64,000 bases of DNA from NCBI GenBank assembly GCA_958299035.1, contig CATQJL010000326.1:2184232-2248231 (forward strand), read 5' to 3'. Position 1 is the first letter of the stretch; each line of letters opens with the position of its first letter. The position numbers and the translations under genes were made by a program. Below, one piece after another: positions 56,176 through 64,000 of this stretch. The notes below the pieces were generated by a model. It did not search any database. It was not told the origin of the DNA and was given only the letters and a program-made list of their open reading frames with translations. The stretch comes from Cylicocyclus nassatus. Taxonomy: Eukaryota > Nematoda > Chromadorea > Rhabditida > Strongylidae.

Positions 56176-56541
56176 AGGCAGCGTCCAGGCAGATCTGGAC
56201 GTATGGGGCTCTAACGTGGAAACAATTTTCGGGGGTCTAACTAAGATACTGCCCAAGCGGCAGCGCAAAAGGTGCAGTCGCAGCTGAGAAATTCGTCCGC
56301 AAACCAGCCCCCGTGACCGTATTCGCATGGATTCACGGCTCAGCACATCAGTTTCGCGCGGGTCCTAGCGCGAAAGCGCCACGAATCTATGCGAATACGG
56401 TCACGGGGGCTGGTTTGCGGACGAATTTCTCAGCCGCGACTGCACCGTTTGCGCTGCCGCTTGGGCAGTATCTTAGTTAGACCCCCGAAAATTGTTTCCA
56501 CGTTAGAGCCCCATACGTCCAAATCTGCCTGGACGCTGCCT
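56176..56541. repeat. 366-bp near-perfect palindrome with AGGCAG ends, TTAA duplication
   Basis: The arms (AGGCAGCGTCCAGGCAGATC... and ...GATTTGCCTGGAC-type right end) pair almost base for base for about 165 bp. Inner blocks are actgcccaagcggcagcgc and gcgctgccgcttgggcagta. Flanks are TTAA at 56172-56175 and 56542-56545. High arm identity suggests recent activity or conversion. Confidence 0.85.
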
Positions 56542-57143
56542 TTAAGAATCAACATCGCATTGATGTCAGTGTTAAACTGCGGGACGAGCTGCAAAGGGTT
56601 TATGCGTATATTCGAGTGGTAGTGAGAATAATATTTGCTTTTGCACATCAATCACAAATGCGCAGAAAATTAGGGATGCTATCATGGATTCCATACATTT
56701 TTTTTTTGAGAATACGGATGAAGTGTTTCTAGTCCCATATAATTCTTTTGGTGAACATGGACTGGGCACTCTCCTTCATAAGTAGCTGTGCTGGTTGGCT
56801 AACTTTTTCAATTTCTGAAGTGTTATATGAAACTGCTCGACTTTGTGATGGTTATGCCTTAGCGCATCTAGTGGTACGCGTCAGAGTCACGATTTCCCCT
56901 AACAAGTGGCTGAAAATCGTGTTTTATTGGGCGTCATTAGCCAGTCGAGAATGTAGTGCACAATGTTTGACACATATAACATTCGTTCGAATGTTCATGT
57001 GAAGAGGGTAAGTTTTGAAAAGATTGAAATTGCTGAAACAGTTGATGGTTTATGGAATTAGACACATTCGGTGGTCAGCAAGGTTGTAAAATTATCGGTT
57101 AGCTGGAAAGTAGCAAACGTTGTCAGGATGATATCTTTGGTAA
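56542..57143. other. No gene recognised
   Basis: An open stretch at 56748-57002 (+) has no domain. It might hold 5' sequence of the dioxygenase gene, but the expected N-terminal motif was not found. Confidence 0.35.
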
Positions 57144-57360
57144 GGGACATACCTCAAGTGATTTTAGTCCGCGATCTGGCAATTTGCCAGATGTCTCCAA
57201 ATTCAATGGTACACCCCAAATGCACAGCATGTATAACTTTCGTAGGTTGATAAAATGCCCCATCTTCCGTACATTCAGAAACCCCGTAGGATGAGTTATG
57301 AACATTTGGATATTGCCAAATCGCGTGGCGACTGAAATCGCTTGAGGTATGCCCGACTTC
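57144..57360. repeat. 215-bp inverted-repeat element
   Basis: gacatacctcaagtgatttt at the left and aatcgcttgaggtatgcccg at the right pair, as do gcgatctggcaatttgcc and ttgccaaatcgcg. The same terminus occurs at window positions 40-75. Confidence 0.75.
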
Positions 57361-57882
57361 CAGATATTTCATGATTGCGCGAAATTTTCCCCGGTTGCAC
57401 TACAGTATCTAACTTTGGAGGTTGAATGGACTCATTTGTGTACCTATACAATATCTCAGAATTCAATAACTTTTGAGGAATGCTACCTTGTGCCTACTTC
57501 ATGGGACCTGTTCCTGATCAGAGAGATGACTGCCGTCAAGTTCCTAATCGAGATGCGACCAGCATTGATTTAGCGGACATTGGAGTGGAGATGTCAAATG
57601 TATGGTATCCAACTTTCTTTTCAATTTCAAAGTAGAAAGAGGATCTTAGAAAGATTTGTGGACTAGGGAGTTCTTTGCTGAGCAATATGTACGTGATTTT
57701 AGTCAGACGATAGATTTGTGTATAATGTTGTCTGTTGAAGTATGCCTCTGATTTTGATCGGGCAATACGACTGGATTGTCCTGCATTTTGAAGAATATCA
57801 ATAAAGTGTCCATGAGGTTTTTCCCGGCCTAGTTTATACCCTTCAAGGTCTATTCATGTATTATCTGCTCTCTTGCTTTCAG

Positions 57883-58287
57883 ATCGATATGAGTCCTGAC
57901 TGGGAGAATCATCTAGACAACCTCGTCAGTGTTTATGAAATGAATCATCGCGACGAGATACATATATCCAGGGCTACTATGCCAGATTTCGACTCTAAGG
58001 TACGTGAGCTTCACGGCTTCTGAGGCATCCATACTTTTTGGGGTCTAGATGAAGACTTTCTTCGAAGAACATTTGCATCGCGATCCGGAGATACGATTTA
58101 TTAAGTCTGGAAGCGGATATTTCGATGTGCGCAGTAAAAATGTTTGTTTATATTTTCAAATCCCCTTATCTTTCGTGATATTCCTGTCTTTATGGTTAAG
58201 GACGAATGGATCAGGATTCCCGTGAAGAGCGGCGATTTTTTGTATCTGCCGTCTGGGATATATCACCGATTTACTACAGACTGGAAA
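57883..58287 (+). CDS. ADI1: Acireductone dioxygenase (ARD), central exons
   Basis: ARD oxidises acireductone in the methionine salvage pathway using Fe2+ or Ni2+. Exons: 57883-57999 (acceptor TTTCAG), 58049 to about 58133, and 58201-58287. The cupin metal ligands are present: [12 protein letters not shown] gives H, H and E, and GIYHRF gives the last [18 protein letters not shown] and GDFLYLPSG align with the human protein. The 58133/58201 junction is not phase-clean (donor either GAT|GTGCGC or GCA|GTAAAA). The N-terminal exon (family GVLYWKLD) and the C-terminal exon (RLF..P.W...RP) are not found. Downstream sequence is occupied by an inverted-repeat element at 58655-59036. Partial gene, or exons beyond recognition. 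Confidence 0.8.
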
Positions 58288-58654
58288 GTGAGTTTGTTTG
58301 CTGCTTCGGTTCAGCTTTAAGGTATCTTCTAGAGGTTACAGATAGAAATTAGTATTCGGTTGTCCAACTTTGCTGTTGCCCTGAATTTGTATCTACTTTT
58401 CTTTCTTGAAGAACGCGTCCGGCAATCAGCACAGACGAATTTTCTATACACCAAATTTCACGATTACAGTCTCTGTCAGCAAATGCATGATATTTTACTC
58501 GGCTTTCATTGTTTTTTATTTGGTCGCCATTATAGACAAGTCCAAGCAGACCTGAACTTTCTTGGTCACTAGCATCATCAGTATTTACTAGGACCTCCAA
58601 CTAAAACTACTGCGCGAATCTGGCTGCAGACGCTGTTTCTGACTGTGTGAGGAG

Positions 58655-59036
58655 AAGGCAGACGTGCAAATTAAACGCAGCAGCTTGTCAAAACCGAACA
58701 TCCGAGATTTTAGACATGGAAGGTCGACATGGAAGGTCGCTTACACCCCAAACATGAGAACAGAGCAGTCCGAGCGCACAGCATGCTGCCCTTCCCTAAA
58801 CCCGTTACGCGCAAGGCATTCTAATACTACCCGGGACGTGCTCCACTCATCAATTCAAAATAGGAGGCCTTGGGAAAAGGTGGTTTTCTGCCATTTTCGC
58901 GCTCTTCAAGGTGGATTTTCGGGATCAGCGCCTTGAATTACCCCAGTCAAGCAGAAAAACTTCAAGTCGAGAATCTGCCGAGCGGCTGACCTAGAAGCCA
59001 TTCTACGTCCGCCTACTTTTGTTCGACGACTGCCTT
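58655..59036. repeat. Inverted-repeat element with AAGGCAG ends
   Basis: gagaaggcagacg at the left and cgactgccttctc at the right are reverse complements. The interior is only weakly paired. Terminal similarity places it near the AGGCAG class. Confidence 0.5.
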
Positions 59037-60659
59037 CTCAAACGAAATTTTCTCTGCCTTTGACGCATTTTCAAATGGCAAGCACTAATGAACGATGATA
59101 TCTGATGATAATCGTCTTCCGACAAGATTAAGGCTAGAGGAGTTTGTCCACAGATCTCAATACATCTCAAAATGGAGTAACGACAGGGGTCACGGTAACT
59201 GGAAACACTCAAAAATTTTCTGAATCACTCAGTTGCTTAGCCTTGGCCCTTTGTTCTCCCCTGCGAATGACAATGACAATGACACGACAAATGCTATCTG
59301 GGCCCCAAAAATTTTTCGTCATGGATTTTGCTAAAACTTGGCCCAGGTGGGTTATTCGGCCAGCTGATCACAGATATCGTACTGGTTTTGTACGGCAGCT
59401 CATCTTTTGGGGTTACGGTGGGTATACGGTAGGGGGTCAAAATCGTGGATTTGCCTGAAACTTGGCACAGGGGGATAATTTGACATGCTGATCACGGATA
59501 TCTCGTTTTACCTCACGGTGACGTTTTCCTGTGTGGATGCGGAAGGTATACGGTAGGTGTACGGTACGCGGCAAATCTTCTTCCTTGTGTTTGCTTAGGC
59601 AAAGCCGCCGCAGAGTGCCGCGTAACAATGGTCCTGTATGAAAGGCATGACGGTAGGGCGAGTCGGTCTAAACCCAACACCAAACGCAAAGTTTCAGGCA
59701 AATTTGTCATTCTTGAGCCCTACCGTAGACCTACAGTAACTTTATAAAAAGGCCTCATTTTGCGTAAAGAGTATGGTTTTCGTGATTGGCATGTCGAATA
59801 GACCTCCAAGCCAGGTTTCAGCGAAATCCATGATTTTGACTCCCTACCCCGATGCCTAAGTCTGCGCGCTCGCCCTCATTTTGCAACGTATTATTGTGGG
59901 GATTGACTTGATTCACGCATGTTTCCTCCAGATTTCGAAGCACTTATGCGTTAAATGTCGAAATATCCTATCGCTGTGATAACTGTCAAAAAGTCACTTC
60001 TTCCAGGAAAATATTGTGGCTATACGCCTTTTTCGCTCGTGTCCGAAATGGGAGGCCTTACCTCGATGGAGCGGCGGAGACTCTGTGGAAGAGAGAGCGA
60101 AATACATAGAGATTATAAATGCTGTAAAGCAGTCCTGATGCCATTGTTTACGAGTATTTGCAAAATGTGATGATCATTGCACTTACAATATCCTAGGACT
60201 ACCTCCCTTCATCTTTGTAAATCGTGATTTGCCATGGCTCTTACATGCAGAGTATTGCTCAAAACATTCCACTAGTTATTTGCTGCGAGATTTATTAGCT
60301 ATTTATGAACATGGAGAAAATAAAAGAAACTCTGCATAAACATACGAAAAGATTCACGATCATATCAATATCAACAAAGCACGACCAGTTGGAACTTGAA
60401 AAATACAGTGTCAGATACGCAGTATGACATCTTGCATTCACCAATATCGGGACAAATAATTTAAAATCTTTTTGTACACATATGTTTTCTATTCTGTCTA
60501 AATCTCTATATGTGAAGAGATGTTAATACCCATATTAACTCGCATAGTCTGACAGCTTCTTGAACATCTTTTTGAATTGCGATACCTGTAAAGTTGATGC
60601 TTTCCAGGTAGCTGCAGGTTTTGAACTGACCTTGTTATTTGGAAACAGCTTGGCTACCG
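59037..60659. other. No gene recognised; dispersed decayed repeats
   Basis: 59280-59650 shares blocks with 48650-49260 (aaacttggcacaggg...tgctgatcacgg, ttgcttaggcaaagc, ggtcctgtatg). No further ARD exon seen. The 3' end of the minus-strand gene begins at 60660. Confidence 0.4.
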
Positions 60660-63296
60660 TCATTTCGAGTAATTGGCCCACTCTTCGAAATCGTCGTGTA
60701 GCCTGAAATTTGTTACTTGTATTAAACGTTGCTTTACTAGTGCTGGTTCTTCCAGAATTACCCCTAATGGCAGAATTGAGCTATCCATTGTGGGATGAAC
60801 TTGCATGTAAGACACGTTAAGCGTTAAAACGTGATGTTTCAGTGTTCCAAGCTCGATCATGTTCAATCCTAAACTTGCAAGAAATAATATCGATGTGAGT
60901 TGCGAAATAAGAAAATGATTTTTTTCACCTTCATTACTAGTACTAAGGATGGCAATTTCTGGTGGGAAAGAATTTGGTCGTAATGTTATAAAACCATGCA
61001 TTATTCTCGTGTCATCCTCGTACCATGATGTGCTTCTGAAACTTTGGAATTAGGATAGACTTAGGCGACAAAGTTTGGGTTACGGCATACATTGGTATAT
61101 ACCGGGTGTCCAAAAATCGTGCCTACTGTTTGATCGCTAATGACTCCTGTATGAAGTCTTTGGAGAAGTTTTAGGTATCATTTTGTAGAGCTGGCTTCAG
61201 CTTAGATTTACAGCATAGAGCGAATGCAGATTGGTCTTATCTAGTGCAGGGTTACGGTGGGAACTGTGCGAAGGTTTTGAGCCACGGAGGTCCATATTTT
61301 CCTCACAAGGGAAATCTGGTTGATCGAAGCAGCCTTTTGAGATGGGTTGTATACCCCGAGGGCACAAAACGCTGATTCCAAATCTGTCCTCCCTATCTGC
61401 GGCGCTTTCCTGGACGAGGAGTCATGAGCGTTTAACGGAGCAAAAAAAAATGAGTGTTTTTCTGGGACAAAAACAGTTGCTAAAATTCTCCCAGCGCTTA
61501 GATGAGACAGCCGGTGTACGGGTATATCTCTTTTAAGAGTATTTATTTTATAGAGGCTAGAAAGATTACCATTGGTCCATTTAAGCGCTAGGAATAATGT
61601 TACTATTTTTTTAATATCATTTGCACATTTAATTTTTCTTCTCCAGTAAACGCTCATAACTCTTCGTCCATAAACGCGCCGCAGATTTGGAATCAGCGTT
61701 TTATGCCCTTCAACATGGTATACAAATCATCGCAAAAGGTCACTTTGACTGACCATCCTTCCCTTGTCAGTTAACGACCTGAAAACTCTTATACAAGGCT
61801 AATTAGAGTGGCTGATTCTAAATATGAGGTTTTTCATCCTGATGCTTTCTTGAGAAGTTATACTAGGTAAGCAGAAGCAGCGTTATTTCGCGTTTCTAGA
61901 AAATGTGGTTTCATCGCTGAGAAAGCTTCACAATCTTGTACAGAGATGAGTGTTGAACTCGGCGCCTATAAAAGCCCTATCACATAAGCTCTTAGATTTT
62001 TTCGAAATTACTCGAAACGGCCGCTTATTCACAGTGACGCCATGACCGGGAGTTCCTATCGTAATCTTACAGTAATGAAGAGCGATCAGGTGATTCACTA
62101 CATAAGTAAATCTAAGCTGAAGCTAGCTCTACGAAATGGTACCTAAAGCTTCCTGAAAGATCTCATGACAAGAGGGTTATTGACAGTCAAACAGTAGGTA
62201 CATTTGGGACATACTGTATATTAAGATGCAATACCGTCATTCCCTTTGATAACACTTTCCTGCATGCCTTGAATAACATTTATAGAGTTTTGCCTTTCTA
62301 GTTTTGCAGTACGTTTCAAGTCCGCTGCACTAGAAATTGTAGGCGAACACTGTTTCACGAGACGTTTAACGGTGTAGTGAAAAATATGAACTAATTTTTT
62401 TCAGATCCAGACGAAGACGAAATGTTTGAAACGTCGAGTCAGTAAAATTCCACCAATCAAGCTGGTTTGGCATAAAGATATCACAAATCGACCAAAACTG
62501 CTGAAACTATGTTTGGTTTCACGTTTTGAGCAATTAAACTTGTGTTTGCCACGTCAGTTTCCATGCTATGAGTATGTATGTACTAGAGTAATCAATGTTC
62601 TACTCCAGTATGGAAAAGTTTGAAAAGGTTTTTCTTCGGTTAAGGCTGATTATTAAAGAATATCACTGACGTGAGATTTAGTGAAGGTGGTCCAAACATT
62701 GGTACGCTAGCTGGAGCAATATCAAGTATTTCCTCATACTCATTCGAGTAGAGATCTGTTGGGTATCGTAGTCCTTTTGCAGCCTGAATACTTGACAAGC
62801 CATGTACGTAATGTCGATGTCATGGTAAGTTCCATACCTGTGAATACCATCTTCCTACGAAAAATTGTAAAGGTTCTAGAGCTGGTGGGAGAGGAGTTTC
62901 TGGTTCATCTGGAACAGCGAACACGGTTGAACCAGTCTTCATGAGGTACTCTTTCGAAGAACACAAATCTATGCGCAATTCTGCTAACTGCAACTAATTC
63001 AAGCGTCAAAATTGCTACGAAAGCTAGTCCTCGTCGTCTGGAAACTGTACTTTTTTATTTCATGATTCTTTGCTTCTGCAGTTTGCATTCACTTATGAAG
63101 AAACTCAACTACTGTTTGCTTCTCGTTATCAAGGCAGTATAGAGAAATATGAGCTTACCGTAATTTGGATCTGGCGTACAAAGGTTGCAAGCGAGTGCAC
63201 AGTTCACATCGAAAAAGTTCGTCTGAGTCAATATTGTGTGGCATTTGTCTTCCAGAGCCCATCGCTCGCAACTTTTATAGATATTTCGACACTTTC
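60660..63296 (-). CDS. ShKT domain plus nitrobindin-like (DUF1794/THAP4 heme-binding) protein
   Basis: Exons, 5' to 3': 63296-63159, 62908-62838, 62783-62671, 61035-60929, 60868-60660 (stop TGA 60660-60662). All phases agree. The first exon encodes a ShKT/SXC module with six cysteines ([15 protein letters not shown], then NCALACNLC). A short acidic linker leads to a beta-barrel domain of the nitrobindin-like family ([42 protein letters not shown], the MIELG strand, [10 protein letters not shown]). Nitrobindins bind heme in a ten-stranded barrel; whether this one keeps the axial His cannot be judged by eye. ShKT modules mark secreted nematode proteins, but the signal-peptide exon (beyond 63297) is not seen. 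The 1.6-kb intron between 62671 and 61035 carries an inverted-repeat element. Confidence 0.82.
61316..61768. repeat. Inverted-repeat element in the nitrobindin-gene intron
   Basis: Arms 61316-61436 and 61646-61768 pair (aaaacgctgattccaaatct and its reverse, atgagcgttta and taaacgctcat-type). It is the same family as 478-930. Confidence 0.75.
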
Positions 63297-63790
63297 CTGG
63301 AAGCAGTGTGAAGTAAGATAGCAAAGAAACTTACTCGTATTCACTTTATTCATCACCGTGCAAAGTCAGGAGTTAATCCTTTTCAAATTTTGACATGCCT
63401 TACCCTTTGTTTGCTGTAGCCGAAACTTATATTACATCTCACTGCAGGAAAGTAGCTATAAATGCTCCTTCATTGCTCCCATATTTGGGAGCTTTTTTAA
63501 AAGTGTTTTTTTTTGTGAGCTCAATTCTATAATAAACATAAGTTACATGTAGTGATATAATATATGAAAATGAGAATATAAAGGCTAGAAAGTGAGTGTC
63601 ATTGCTGAATTTTCGAAAACGATGAGTACGTAAAGGAATGAATATTATAAAGTGATCATGTGTATCTGGCTATGAAAATAATTAATGCGTTGGATAACTG
63701 AGGATTATGAAAAGGACTATCGCGAAATATAATAATTCATAAATATGAATTAAAAACAGAATAATGGCACTGAAGCATATCAGATAACTA
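63297..63790. other. No gene recognised
   Basis: AT-rich. The minus-strand acceptor at 63297 implies an upstream exon, but no signal-peptide-like exon is identifiable. Confidence 0.4.
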
Positions 63791-64000
63791 GTTGACTTAC
63801 CCGGCTCCGCCCGGCCCTGTCATTATTATATTCGTAATCAGCATGCTCGATTACCCCCCCCCCCCCTATGCCACCTCCCAGCCCCGTAGCTCAAATTTTG
63901 CAAAAAATCGATAAAATCGATATCAATCGATGAAGAAAAGTAGCCTATGACACCCGCCGGGGCCCGAAGTTTATGTGTGCCAAGTTTGGTCCGGATCGGT
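63791..64000. mobile_element. Fold-back element of ATCGAT-rich modules, copy 3, cut by window edge
   Basis: Begins actagttgacttacccggct, matching the terminus of copy 2, then runs through cagcatgctcgattaccccc, a C-run, aaaaaatcgataaaatcgat and ccaagtttggtccggatcgg. The remainder lies outside the window. Confidence 0.75.

Noticed and set aside
1..64000. CRISPR array, bacterial operons or prophage
   Set aside because: No regularly spaced short repeats of CRISPR type, and the gene structure is spliced eukaryotic throughout.

Overview
The window looks like nuclear DNA of a clade V (strongylid, hookworm-like) nematode. Genes are cut into many short exons by introns mostly 40-60 bp long with GT...TTTCAG borders. 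The families present fit a nematode: an astacin with EGF and CUB domains, a ShKT plus nitrobindin-like protein, an acid sphingomyelinase and an env-bearing BEL/Pao retrotransposon. One 5' exon looks like an SL trans-splice acceptor. Bacterial hallmarks are absent. All exon borders were read by eye from splice signals, phase and family similarity.

Layout. 1-4.6 kb: inverted-repeat elements. 4.6-8.5 kb (-): two-MAM-domain gene, with an ATCGAT-rich fold-back element in one intron and a second copy just upstream. 12.8-13.1 kb: hAT-type MITE with 8-bp target duplication. 16.1-19.0 kb (-): astacin metalloprotease. 21.2-24.1 kb (-): acid sphingomyelinase lacking its C-terminal part. 25.07-34.13 kb (-): complete BEL/Pao element with nearly identical 558-bp LTRs and a phlebovirus-like envelope fused to Pol. 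34.2-35.8 kb (-): central part of RIC1 with a stop codon at a conserved Trp. 37.7-41.1 kb (-): Pro/Ser/Thr/Arg-rich exons downstream of myosin-neck-like IQ exons. 42-50 kb: dense repeats, including three 272-bp tandem units carrying a tRNA-Glu-like sequence, two TA-flanked MITEs, and a repeat pair in opposite orientation 5.4 kb apart. 49.9-52.4 kb (+): unrecognised basic protein. 53-57.4 kb: inverted-repeat elements and a small single-TM protein (+). 57.9-58.3 kb (+): middle of an acireductone dioxygenase. 60.7-63.3 kb (-): ShKT/nitrobindin-like gene. The last 210 bp are a third copy of the fold-back family.

The genes do not form a pathway. Several code for secreted or endomembrane proteins (astacin, MAM, ASM, ShKT/nitrobindin, RIC1). 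The strongest theme is transposable-element load: nearly every space between exons holds a palindromic element, and four host genes are visible only as fragments. Most interesting: the young env-carrying retroelement and its three reading-frame breaks; the RIC1 fragment with a nonsense codon next to it; the tRNA-like tandem array; and the short inverted-repeat elements that share AGGCAG termini.
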